Source of the DNA: Thiohalocapsa sp. ML1
Lineage (GTDB): Bacteria > Pseudomonadota > Gammaproteobacteria > Chromatiales > Chromatiaceae
Reading direction: 5' to 3'
DNA length: 64,000 nucleotides
NCBI RefSeq assembly: GCF_001469165.1
Contig: NZ_JABX01000015.1
Location: forward strand, 62,001-126,000
The translations under genes and the position numbers were made by a program. The notes beneath the pieces were generated by a model. The model ran no database searches and had not been told where the DNA came from. It saw only the letters and a list, made by a program, of their open reading frames with translations. Below, piece by piece: positions 1 through 7,829 of the stretch (position 1 is the first letter of the stretch; every line of letters begins with the position of its first letter).

Positions 1-461
1 TTGCGATCGGCGACAGCGTCCCGGACATCGAGCTCCCGGCCACGGGCGACCAGACGCTCAAGCTCTCCGACCTGCGCGGCCAGCGCGTCGTGCTCTATTT
101 CTACCCGAAGGCGAGCACGCCCGGCTGCACGCAGGAGGGGCTCGACTTCAGCGCCACCCTGGCCGACTTCGCCGGGCTCAACACCGTCATCGTCGGCGCG
201 TCCAGGGACGGCATCAAGGCGCAGGAAAACTTCAAGGCCAAGCAGGCCTTCGGCTTCGACCTGCTGTCGGACAAGGACGAGACGCTGTGCAAGGCGTTCG
301 ACGTCATCAAGCTGAAAAAGATGTACGGCAAGGAGTCGCTTGGGGTGGAGCGCAGCACCTTCCTCATCGACGAGCAGGGCGTGCTGCGCCAGGAGTGGCG
401 CGGCGTCAAGGTCAAGGGGCACGTGGACGAGGTGCTCGCGGCCGTGCGCGAGCTCGGCTGA
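1..461 (+). CDS. bcp: Peroxiredoxin, Bcp/PrxQ family (5' truncated)
   Basis: Thiol peroxidase of the AhpC/TSA (bacterioferritin comigratory protein) family, reducing H2O2 and organic hydroperoxides in the cytoplasm. The reading frame is open from position 3 and enters from outside the window, so the start codon is missing; about 152 codons are present, close to the usual 150-160. The peroxidatic motif STPGCTQE is clear, followed by the family pattern GVERSTFLIDEQG near the C-terminus. Unlike E. coli Bcp, there is no second Cys five residues after the peroxidatic Cys (Leu is there); the only other Cys lies in DETLCKAF. The enzyme may therefore work as a 1-Cys type or use a distant resolving Cys. 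It lies 120 bp upstream of the PhoH-like gene on the same strand. Confidence 0.9.
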   Translation, partial: AIGDSVPDIELPATGDQTLKLSDLRGQRVVLYFYPKASTPGCTQEGLDFSATLADFAGLNTVIVGASRDGIKAQENFKAKQAFGFDLLSDKDETLCKAFDVIKLKKMYGKESLGVERSTFLIDEQGVLRQEWRGVKVKGHVDEVLAAVRELG

Positions 462-581
462 CGCCGCCCCTGCGCCCCGGGGCGGCGCACGCCCCGTTCC
501 CCCCACCACCGGGCCGGCGTCAGCCGCCGGCACCGGCCCCGCAACGTTGCCGCGGCCGTCGAGCCATCGGGCGAGCCTCAT

Positions 582-2006
582 ATGATCAAGCGCGAAAACG
601 ACAAGCCCTGTCTCTTCCTCCTTGACACCAACGTGCTGATGCACGACCCCACCGCGATCTTCCGCTTCAAGGAGCACGACATCTACCTGCCGATGGTCGT
701 GCTCGAAGAGCTCGACGCGGCAAAGAAGGGCGTGTCGGAGGTCGCGCGCAACGTGCGCCAGGTGAGCCGCTTCCTCGACCAGTTGATGCAGGACGCGGAC
801 AAGGCCGAGATCGACCGCGGCCTGCCGATCCAGCCCCTAGGCGACCACGGCTCCGGCTTCACGGAGCCCCCGGCGGGCCGGCTCTTCTTCCAGACCGAAC
901 CCCTGTCGGAGCACTTCGACACCGTGCTGCCCGGCACCACGGCGGACAACGAAATCCTCGCCACCGCCCAGTGCCTGCGCAAGCAGTGGACGGACCACAC
1001 CGTTGTCATCGTCTCCAAGGACATCAACCTGCGCATCAAGGCCGCGGTGCTGGGCCTGCCGGCGGAGGACTATTCCAACGACCGGGTGCTGGACGACGTC
1101 GACCTGCTCTACACCGGCATGGCGGCGCTGTCCGACGACTTCTGGGACCACCACGCGAAGGAGATGGACTCCTGGCAGCAGCAGGGCCGCACCTTCTACC
1201 GCATCCAGGGGCCGGATGTGGCGGAGTGGTACCCGAGCGAGTGCCTGTACATGGAGCACGACGAGGGCTTTGAGGCCATCGTCCGCGAGCTCCGCGGCGA
1301 GACCGAAGCGGTCATCGAGCTGGTGGACGACTACCGCGTGCAGCGGCATAACGTCTGGGGTATCAACGCGCGCAACCGCGAGCAGAACTTCGCGCTCAAC
1401 ATGCTGATGGACCCCGAGCTCGACTTCGTCACACTGCTCGGCACCGCCGGCACCGGCAAGACGCTGCTCGCGCTCGCCGCCGGCCTGGCGCAGGTGCTGG
1501 ATCGCAACATCTATCGCGAGATCATCATGACCCGCGTGACGGTGCCGGTGGGCGAGGACATCGGCTTCCTGCCCGGCACCGAAGAAGAAAAGATGACCCC
1601 TTGGATGGGCGCGCTGATGGACAACATGGAGGTGCTGACCCAGACCGAGGGCAGCGCCGGCGACTGGGGCCGCGCCGCCACCAACGACCTGCTGCGCTCG
1701 CGCGTGCGCATCCAGTCGCTGAACTACATGCGCGGGCGCACCTTCCTGCACAAGTACATCATCCTGGACGAGGCGCAGAACCTGACCGCGAAGCAGATGA
1801 AGACGCTGATCACCCGCGCCGGCCCGGGCACCAAGATCGTCTGTCTCGGCAACATCGCGCAGATCGACACGCCGTACCTGACCGAGACGACCTCCGGCCT
1901 GACCTACGTCGTGGACCGCTTCAAGGACTGGCCGCACAGCGGCCACATCACGCTGATCCGCGGCGAGCGCTCACGCCTCGCGGACTTCGCCTCCGAGCAC
2001 CTGTGA
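582..2006 (+). CDS. PIN domain-PhoH family ATPase
   Basis: 474-residue fusion of an N-terminal PIN nuclease domain and a C-terminal PhoH-type P-loop ATPase, the PhoH2 class linked to RNA unwinding and cleavage. The PIN part (about 10-170) shows acidic positions in LLDTNVLM (Asp15), VLEELDAA, TADNEILA and SKDINLR, consistent with a metal-binding nuclease site. The ATPase part shows Walker A GTAGTGKT at 287-294 and Walker B IILDEAQN at 393-400, followed by MKTLITRAG and GNIAQIDTPYL, typical of PhoH. The ATG at 582 starts directly before the PIN core (MIKRENDKPC). Full length for the family. The exact substrate cannot be read from the sequence. Confidence 0.93.
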   Translation: MIKRENDKPCLFLLDTNVLMHDPTAIFRFKEHDIYLPMVVLEELDAAKKGVSEVARNVRQVSRFLDQLMQDADKAEIDRGLPIQPLGDHGSGFTEPPAGRLFFQTEPLSEHFDTVLPGTTADNEILATAQCLRKQWTDHTVVIVSKDINLRIKAAVLGLPAEDYSNDRVLDDVDLLYTGMAALSDDFWDHHAKEMDSWQQQGRTFYRIQGPDVAEWYPSECLYMEHDEGFEAIVRELRGETEAVIELVDDYRVQRHNVWGINARNREQNFALNMLMDPELDFVTLLGTAGTGKTLLALAAGLAQVLDRNIYREIIMTRVTVPVGEDIGFLPGTEEEKMTPWMGALMDNMEVLTQTEGSAGDWGRAATNDLLRSRVRIQSLNYMRGRTFLHKYIILDEAQNLTAKQMKTLITRAGPGTKIVCLGNIAQIDTPYLTETTSGLTYVVDRFKDWPHSGHITLIRGERSRLADFASEHL

Positions 2007-2086
2007 CACGGATGCCGCAGCCGCCCCGCGCCGCCGGGCCGCCGCCGGCCCGGCGCGCGGGCGGAACACCAACGCGGGCCAACCGC

Positions 2087-2142
2087 GATCTCACCACCGT
2101 GATCTCACCACCGTGATCTCACCACCGTGATCTCACCACCGC
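2087..2142. repeat. Four tandem copies of a 14-bp repeat
   Basis: Four head-to-tail copies of GATCTCACCACCGT (the last ends in GC) fill the gap between the PhoH gene and the DsrE-like gene. Three copies are identical. The array ends 22 bp before the next start codon, so it would lie in that gene's leader if transcribed from upstream. No long spacers, so not CRISPR. Confidence 0.9.
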
Positions 2143-2164
2143 CAGAGCCCCGAGGACCACAACC

Positions 2165-2584
2165 ATGCGCCTGCTCGCCCTATCGCTGCTGCTGCCGCTC
2201 CTGCTCGTCGCCGGCCTCGCCGCCGCCGCCGACAAGCCGCAGGTCGTCTATCACGTCGCCGACGAGGACAAGGTCGCCTTCATGCTGAGCAACGTCAAGA
2301 ACCACCTGGAGGGCGTCGGCGGCGGCGAGAACATCGAGATCGTGGTCGTGTCGCATGGGCCCGCGGTCAAGCGCTTCGTCGACATCGAGGCCGTCGATCA
2401 GGTCCGCGGCGGCGTCGCGGCGCTGCAGGCGCAGGGCGTCACCTTCGAGGCCTGCGCCAACACGCTGACCGCCCTGGGCATCGAGCCCGACGAGCTGCTG
2501 GCCGATATCAAGATCGCCGAGCAGGGCGGCGTCACACGCATCGCCCAATTGCAGTCGCAGGGCTATGCTTACATCCGTCCGTGA
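2165..2584 (+). CDS. Secreted DsrE/DsrF-like family protein
   Basis: 139-residue protein with a Sec signal peptide (hydrophobic run LLALSLLLPLLLVAGLAAA, likely cut after about residue 22), so the mature form is periplasmic. The rest matches the small DsrE/F-like alpha/beta fold: strand VVYHVADED, strand IEIVVVSHGPAV, then TFEACANTLTALG with a single conserved Cys, and a final GVTRIAQLQSQGYAYIRP. Such proteins are common in sulfur-metabolising proteobacteria, but periplasmic members have no established reaction, so a role in persulfide or sulfur handling is inference. GAGG ten bases before the ATG serves as ribosome binding site. Confidence 0.82.
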   Translation: MRLLALSLLLPLLLVAGLAAAADKPQVVYHVADEDKVAFMLSNVKNHLEGVGGGENIEIVVVSHGPAVKRFVDIEAVDQVRGGVAALQAQGVTFEACANTLTALGIEPDELLADIKIAEQGGVTRIAQLQSQGYAYIRP

Positions 2585-2790
2585 GGCAAGCGCGCCGCCA
2601 CCGGCGGCAGCGACCCCGGCGCCGGGCGCGGACGCCCTGCCGCGGTCCGGGGCAAGCGATGCCCCTGCCCAGATGCATTGCCTGCCCGACGCAGCCCGGA
2701 CGGCAGTAGTCGTTGTCGGCGCACGGCAGTCGGCGCTCTGAGCTCGGCATTCAACGCCGCCACGTCATTCGCCCCACCGCAAGGTCACCC

Positions 2791-4107
2791 ATGCCCGACG
2801 CGACCCATTACAGAATCGGCCCGGTCGTGCTCGCGGCCGGCGTCAGCCGCTTCAATGGCTACACCTTTCTGTTGTCCGCCTTCCTGTCCATCGGCCTGAT
2901 GACCTTCATCACCGCAGGGCAGACTTACATCCTGAACGCCCATCTCGGCGTCCCGACCTCGGTCCAGGGCACCATCACCGGTGACTTGGTCTTGTTCACC
3001 GAGATCATCACCCTGCTGCTGTTCATGCCCGCCGGCATCCTGGTGGATCGGATCAGCCGGCGCGGGGTCTTCGCCGTCGGCTTTCTGATGCTCGGCGCGA
3101 CCTATGTGCTCTATCCGCTGGCCCCGTCCGTGGAATGGCTGTTCGGCTACCGCGTGATCTACGGCATCGGCGTCGTCGCGGTGGCGGGGGCGCTATCCAC
3201 CGTGCTGGTGGACTATCCCATCGAACGCTGCCGCGGCAAGCTGGTGGCCATGATCGGGGTGCTGAGCGGCCTTGGCGTCGTGGTGATGAATCAGGGCTTC
3301 GGCTCGCTGCCGGAGGTGCTGACGCTGCAAGGGTTCGGCGCCGTGGAGGCCGGCATCCTGACGCATCTGGGTGTCGCCGGCCTGTGCGTCCTGGGCGCGC
3401 TGGCGGTGCGCTTCGGGCTGCAGCCCGGGGTGCCCGTGCATCGTGAGGAGCGCCCGTCGGTCCGTACCCTGCTCCTGAGCGGCTTTGCGCAGGCCCGCAA
3501 CCCCCGCGTCCTGCTCGCCTATGCCGCCGCCTTCATCGCCCGCGGCGATCAATCCATCAACGCCGCTTTCCTGATCCTCTGGGGCACCCTGGCCGGGCGT
3601 GCCGCCGGCATGACCGACGCCGAGGCCGTGATGAACGGCACCCTCATCTTCGTCATCGCGCAGATCGCGGCGCTGCTCTGGGCGCCGGTGATGGGGCCGC
3701 TGCTGGACCGCATGGATCGGGTGACCGGTCTCGCCATCTGCATGGTGCTGGCGGCCATCGGCAACCTCGCCCTAGTGCTGCTGCAGGATCCCTATGGCGA
3801 TTATCGACTGATCTTCTTCATCCTCCAGGGTGTCGGCCAGATCAGCGTGTTCTTGGCCGCGCAGTCGCTGATCGGCCAAGAGGCCCCCCGCAACCAACGC
3901 GGCTCCGTGCTCGGCGCCTTCAATATCTCCGGCGCCTTGGGCATCCTGATCATCACCGCCGTCGGCGGGCGGCTCTTCGACACCGTCGACCCGCGCGCGC
4001 CCTTCGTCGTGGTGGGCAGCATCAACGTGCTCTTGTTCTTCGCGAGCCTGTACGTGCGCCTGAGGGCCGCCCCGCGCTCGCTTACCGCGACCGCAACGCC
4101 CGGCTGA
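2791..4107 (+). CDS. Major facilitator superfamily transporter
   Basis: 438-residue polytopic inner-membrane protein of the MFS, with about 12 hydrophobic segments in two halves. The loop between helices 2 and 3 (FMPAGILVDRISRRG) resembles the MFS signature, and its second-half counterpart is PVMGPLLDRMDRVTG. The substrate is not evident. The frame is open further upstream, but ATG 2791 is preferred because AAGGT sits just before it and the preceding translation is non-hydrophobic, Arg-rich and unlike protein. The gene is monocistronic by spacing and converges with the ATP-grasp operon, with hairpins between them. Confidence 0.88.
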   Translation: MPDATHYRIGPVVLAAGVSRFNGYTFLLSAFLSIGLMTFITAGQTYILNAHLGVPTSVQGTITGDLVLFTEIITLLLFMPAGILVDRISRRGVFAVGFLMLGATYVLYPLAPSVEWLFGYRVIYGIGVVAVAGALSTVLVDYPIERCRGKLVAMIGVLSGLGVVVMNQGFGSLPEVLTLQGFGAVEAGILTHLGVAGLCVLGALAVRFGLQPGVPVHREERPSVRTLLLSGFAQARNPRVLLAYAAAFIARGDQSINAAFLILWGTLAGRAAGMTDAEAVMNGTLIFVIAQIAALLWAPVMGPLLDRMDRVTGLAICMVLAAIGNLALVLLQDPYGDYRLIFFILQGVGQISVFLAAQSLIGQEAPRNQRGSVLGAFNISGALGILIITAVGGRLFDTVDPRAPFVVVGSINVLLFFASLYVRLRAAPRSLTATATPG

Positions 4108-4185
4108 GGCCGACGGCGCCCCGGGCCCGCGCCGCTAGGGAGATACCGATTGATTGAGCCGGAAGACGCGGTCTCCCGGCTCCTC

Positions 4186-4216
4186 CATGTTCAGTGCCGT
4201 AACGGCACTGAACATG
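4186..4216. terminator. 31-nt perfect palindrome, possible bidirectional terminator
   Basis: Two 15-nt arms (CATGTTCAGTGCCGT and its exact reverse complement) are separated by one base, between convergent genes ending at 4107 (+) and 4269 (-). It could form a long hairpin in either transcript, but no clear U-tract follows. It may be a protein-binding palindrome instead. Confidence 0.4.
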
Positions 4217-4235
4217 GCCGGTCATCCCACCCGGC

Positions 4236-4264
4236 GGGAAACGCCGCATACTTTGGCGTTTCCC
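4236..4264. terminator. Second hairpin between convergent genes
   Basis: Ten-base arms GGGAAACGCC / GGCGTTTCCC with a 9-nt loop, five bases from the stop codon of the minus-strand ATP-grasp gene. With the palindrome at 4186-4216 it probably terminates the minus-strand operon. Confidence 0.4.
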
Positions 4265-4268
4265 TAGA

Positions 4269-5381
4269 TCATGATTGCGCCGCTTGCTGCTCCGCCGCTT
4301 CGGCAACCGCGGCAGCACCCTCGTCAGCAGCGACCGGCCCACGCGCCGACACGGTTGCGGCGCCGACGGCCTTTGGCACACTGATGATCGCGGCCGGCGC
4401 CGGATCGGCATCGAGTGCCTGCGCCAACGCGACCCGCTCATCAACGTCCGTCGGCACGCTCGCCATGCGCTCGATGGTCCTGAGCCGGTGCTCGAGCCCG
4501 CACTGGTTCGCGATCTGGATCGCGAGCCCGGGGCGGGCGTTGACCTCCAGCATCATCGGTCCGCGCGTCTCGTCCAGCACCAGATCGACGCCGCAGTAGC
4601 CGAGCCCGGTGAGGTCCGCGCAGCGCGCGCCGATGGCCAACAGCGCCTGCCAGTCCGGGATCCGATGCCCGATGAGCCCGGTGCCGAAATCCGGGTGCTC
4701 GTCCACGACATGGTCGCGCACGACGCCATGGCCGGTGATGCCGCTGTGGAGCGCGATGCCGACACCGACGGCGCCTTGGTGCAGGTTGGCCTTGCCGTCG
4801 GAGGCCCGGGTCGGCAGCCGGATCATGGCCATGGCTGGAATGCCGCGGAAGATCAGGAGCCGAATGTCCGGCACGCCGCGATAGCTGATGGCATCGAACA
4901 GCCGGCTTGAGCGCACCCGGTACTCGATCATCGCCGCGTCCGGGATGCCGCCTAGGGAATGGATGCCGCTCAGAATATTCGACACGAAGTACTCGATGTC
5001 CCCAAGCGACAGCCCGCGCCCGTCGCCCTTGACGAAGAGCCCGCGGCGCCGATCCGTGATAACCAGCACGCCGTCGCCGCCGCTGCCGTGCGCCGGCTTG
5101 ATGACGAAGGAATCGAGCCCGTTGAGAAACCGGTCGAGGTGAATCAGCTCGCCTTGGAAACGTATCGCTGCATAGAGCTCCGGCACCGCGAGACCCGCCT
5201 CCAACGCCAGGCGTTTCGTCGTGAGCTTGTCGTCCACCAGCGGATACTTGCTGCGCGGATTGAAGCGCATGACGTAGTTGCGGTTGCGCGCATTGATGCC
5301 GAGCACGCCGCCGCGGCGAAGCTCCGCCCAGCGCCTGAGCCAGCCCGACTTGGGCTCGGTGTCTGTCACCCGGGGGGCCAT
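4269..5381 (-). CDS. Alpha-L-glutamate ligase-like ATP-grasp protein
   Basis: 370-residue RimK/LysX-type ATP-grasp protein, expected to join an amino acid (often glutamate) to a carboxylate using ATP. The nucleotide-binding core is visible as DSFVIKPAHGSGGDGVLVI, and the C-terminal metal-binding motif as MMLEVNARPGLAIQIAN. The last 50 residues are an Ala-rich tail outside the fold. It is the third gene of a minus-strand operon: the upstream inactive-transglutaminase gene ends 3 bp before this ATG. This three-gene set (retropepsin-like, inactive transglutaminase-7TM, ATP-grasp) is conserved in gammaproteobacteria and predicted to modify a cell-envelope peptide or protein. The substrate is unknown. 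Confidence 0.88.
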   Translation of the reverse strand: MAPRVTDTEPKSGWLRRWAELRRGGVLGINARNRNYVMRFNPRSKYPLVDDKLTTKRLALEAGLAVPELYAAIRFQGELIHLDRFLNGLDSFVIKPAHGSGGDGVLVITDRRRGLFVKGDGRGLSLGDIEYFVSNILSGIHSLGGIPDAAMIEYRVRSSRLFDAISYRGVPDIRLLIFRGIPAMAMIRLPTRASDGKANLHQGAVGVGIALHSGITGHGVVRDHVVDEHPDFGTGLIGHRIPDWQALLAIGARCADLTGLGYCGVDLVLDETRGPMMLEVNARPGLAIQIANQCGLEHRLRTIERMASVPTDVDERVALAQALDADPAPAAIISVPKAVGAATVSARGPVAADEGAAAVAEAAEQQAAQS

Positions 5382-5384
5382 GGC

Positions 5385-6923
5385 TCAGCCCGCCCGCGCC
5401 AGCGCGCCGAAGCGGAACAGCTCCGTCAGCCGATAGCCGCTATAGGCGCCGAGCAGCAAGGTGGCGGACAACACCAAGAGCAGCAGTTCCGGGAAGTAGA
5501 ACATCAGGTGCTCCAGGTGTGGCTCATTCATGACGTAGTAGCCGCAGACGGCCACCAGCAGCGAGCCCGCCGTCTCCTTCAGCGTCGCGCCGAAGCCGCG
5601 CTCCTCCCAGACGATGGACATGCGCTCGATGGTCATGGCCAGGATCACCATCGGGAACAGCGCGATGGAGAGCCCCGCTTCGAGGCCGAGCCGGAAGCTC
5701 AGCACCGTGACGGCGAGCATCAGACAGACCACCACCACCAGGATCGCCGCGAGCCGCGGCACCAGCAGGAGCCGCAACTGCGCCAACATCAGCCGCAGCG
5801 ACAGCCCCACCAGCACCAGCGCCAGGAACAGCGCGAGCCCCCAGGCCAGTTGCGTCTCGCGGAAGGCCAGCGCGATCAGGATCGGCATGAAGGTGCCGAA
5901 GGTCGGCACGCCGACGACGACCCGCATGAAGGCCACCACCAACGCGCCCAGCGGCAGCATCAGCACCACGTGGTAGAGGTTCTGCACCGACACCGGCAGC
6001 CGGGTCAGATCGATGCCGAAGGGCTGCACGGCGAAGGCGGCGCCGGTGAGACTGGCCACATCCATCTGCGGTATGCGGATCTGCGTGGTGGAAAATCCCT
6101 TGCCGACGTTGCGCACGCCGCGCGCCTTGACTAAGTCGTTGCTGTCATAGCGCCAGATGAAGAACCCCGGTGGATAGCCGGGTTTGCCGGTGCCGACATC
6201 GTAGCCGCGCCACTCCTTGCCGTTGTGCACCTCCAGCCAAGGGGTCAGCGCCGCCTCCACGAGCGGGCGCTGCAACGGAATGCCGTAGGCGATGCGGGCC
6301 GGGATGCGGGCCCCGGCCAGGATCTCGGCCACCAGGTGCTCGAAGCTCGGCCGGTCGCCGACGTTGCGGATGACCTTCACGTTCTCGTCGTCGCTGTTGG
6401 CGAGCATCAGGAGCGTTTGCTCCGTGAACGAGAACACGTCCGCCGACTGTTCCCGCGCCCGGCTCAGCACGGCCTGGATCGCGGACGCGAGCGGCTCCTT
6501 GTAGTCGGGCACCGGCGGAAACGGCGGCACCGACGGGTCCGTTGCCACCGCACTGCCGCGCACCTTCACCTGATAATACAGCGCCTGCTCGCGCTGCGGC
6601 GTGCGCCGCAGCGTCCAGGTGGCCTTGCGCGGCTCGCCGTCGGCCTCGAGGATCGCGAGCCCGTAGCCGCGGGAGACGAAATTCTCGTCGATGACGCGAG
6701 TCATGGATTCGCGCGGCGGCAGTCGGAGCTCCACCTTCGACGAGCCACCCTCGCCGACGAAGCCGATGCGCGCCTCGATGGTCCACACCGTCGTCGTCAG
6801 CTCCGGCAGCAAGGGCACGTCGTAGCGCCAGGTCTTGAGCAGGGTCATGCCAAGGCCGACCGCGGCCAGCAGCAGCGCGATGATCGCAAGCGGCGACAGC
6901 CGCGCAAAGAAAGGCAACTTCAT
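5385..6923 (-). CDS. Inactive transglutaminase domain-7TM membrane protein (UUP1-type)
   Basis: 512-residue membrane protein. An N-terminal anchor (about 12-30, LAIIALLLAAVGLGMTLL) is followed by a periplasmic region of about 280 residues that resembles a transglutaminase-like domain (EHLVAEILAGARIPARIAYGIPL, WLEVHNGKEWRGYDVGTG). There is no Cys at the expected catalytic site, hence 'inactive'. The C-terminal 200 residues contain about seven hydrophobic segments (for example LMLPLGALVVAFM, AILVVVVCLMLAVTVL, LLLLVLSATLLLGAY). The start overlaps the stop of the retropepsin gene in TGATG, so the two are translationally coupled. It probably presents a substrate or scaffold for the neighbouring protease and ligase. 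Confidence 0.88.
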   Translation of the reverse strand: MKLPFFARLSPLAIIALLLAAVGLGMTLLKTWRYDVPLLPELTTTVWTIEARIGFVGEGGSSKVELRLPPRESMTRVIDENFVSRGYGLAILEADGEPRKATWTLRRTPQREQALYYQVKVRGSAVATDPSVPPFPPVPDYKEPLASAIQAVLSRAREQSADVFSFTEQTLLMLANSDDENVKVIRNVGDRPSFEHLVAEILAGARIPARIAYGIPLQRPLVEAALTPWLEVHNGKEWRGYDVGTGKPGYPPGFFIWRYDSNDLVKARGVRNVGKGFSTTQIRIPQMDVASLTGAAFAVQPFGIDLTRLPVSVQNLYHVVLMLPLGALVVAFMRVVVGVPTFGTFMPILIALAFRETQLAWGLALFLALVLVGLSLRLMLAQLRLLLVPRLAAILVVVVCLMLAVTVLSFRLGLEAGLSIALFPMVILAMTIERMSIVWEERGFGATLKETAGSLLVAVCGYYVMNEPHLEHLMFYFPELLLLVLSATLLLGAYSGYRLTELFRFGALARAG

Positions 6924-7501
6924 CAGTTCTTGCCCGCGGGTTTCGGCGCGGGTTGCGGACAGTCATGACCGAAGACGAAGGTCTTGGCGGAATTGACCAG
7001 GAAGTGCTGCGCCAGGAACTCACGCCCGAGCAGCACGGGGTAGTTTAGGTTGGAGCGGTCATCGAGGCTGAACTCGGCGTCCATCAGCTCGCCGTCGATG
7101 CAGAAGCTCAAGCGCACCGTGATGCGATCATCCGTGACCTTCTCGGCGGCGCGCTTGATGCGCACCTTGCCCGCGATGGGCAGGTCGTAGGTGATCTTGG
7201 TGCCGTCTTGGTCGGTGTGCTTCTGGAACAGCGAGAACTTGACCCGCTCGACACCCCCGCGCTCAAAGCGTTCCACGTCAGTAGCGTGGATGGCGCTCGA
7301 CTTCGCACCCGTATCGAGCTTCGCGGTGACCCGCACGCCGTGCGGCTCCAACCGGATGCTCTGCAGCCAACCCGCCTCGCGCAGCGCCGGGGCCTCGCCC
7401 TGCGCAGAGCGCTCGGGCTTCGCTCGGTCAGGCTCATCGGTGGCAGCAACGGACCCGGTGAACAGTATCAGCAGGGCGACAACGGCGGGCAGATGGGACA
7501 T
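6923..7501 (-). CDS. Retropepsin-like aspartic protease, 'ATP-dependent zinc protease' family
   Basis: 192-residue exported protein. The signal peptide MSHLPAVVALLILFTGSVAA supports ATG 7501; the open frame upstream is Arg/Pro-rich and non-coding in character. The active-site motif KLDTGAKSSAIHA (DTG at 63-65) and the later VLLGREFL are hallmarks of the single-chain retropepsin-like family encoded beside ATP-grasp ligases. 'ATP-dependent zinc protease' is a legacy database name; the visible chemistry is an aspartic DTG site. First gene of the operon, overlapping the next by one base. The partner peptide is unknown. Confidence 0.87.
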   Translation of the reverse strand: MSHLPAVVALLILFTGSVAATDEPDRAKPERSAQGEAPALREAGWLQSIRLEPHGVRVTAKLDTGAKSSAIHATDVERFERGGVERVKFSLFQKHTDQDGTKITYDLPIAGKVRIKRAAEKVTDDRITVRLSFCIDGELMDAEFSLDDRSNLNYPVLLGREFLAQHFLVNSAKTFVFGHDCPQPAPKPAGKN

Positions 7502-7829
7502 GGCGATGACGGCAGCGTCCAACTTGAGGTAGCAGTGAGTGGGTGGAATCGTTGCGGAAACGCAACAGTTGCGGATGCGGATCGAGGCGGCCGGGGTGCG
7601 CACGGGCAGGCTGCTGCGGCGCCTGAAAGGCTCCCAACAGCCGCATATCATAGCGCCCTCCGCGGCGAAATCCTTGGCGCGGTGAGACTAGCCCCGACGT
7701 TGCTTTTCGGCAAGTTCCCCCGAACACCTGTTGCGCCGAGGCCAACGCCCATCGGCATTTTGGCCGACTTTGCGTCCGCGATTGGGCCATAATCCGCCCC
7801 ATTGCAAGTGCAATTATCCGGCGTTCGCC
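7502..7829. other. Divergent intergenic region upstream of hisG
   Basis: 328 bp between the retropepsin operon (-) and hisG (+). No credible gene is seen. A CATAAT hexamer at 7788-7793, 36 bp before the hisG ATG, could be a -10 element, but no matching -35 at proper spacing is evident. Confidence 0.6.

Noticed and set aside
837-1946. A 369-codon minus-strand frame opposite the PhoH gene
   Set aside because: Shadow of a strongly supported PIN-PhoH gene; composition (Val/His/Arg/Gln) typical of reverse-frame GC bias.
2087-2142. Possible CRISPR array
   Set aside because: The units are 14 bp, contiguous and without spacers; no cas genes are in the window.
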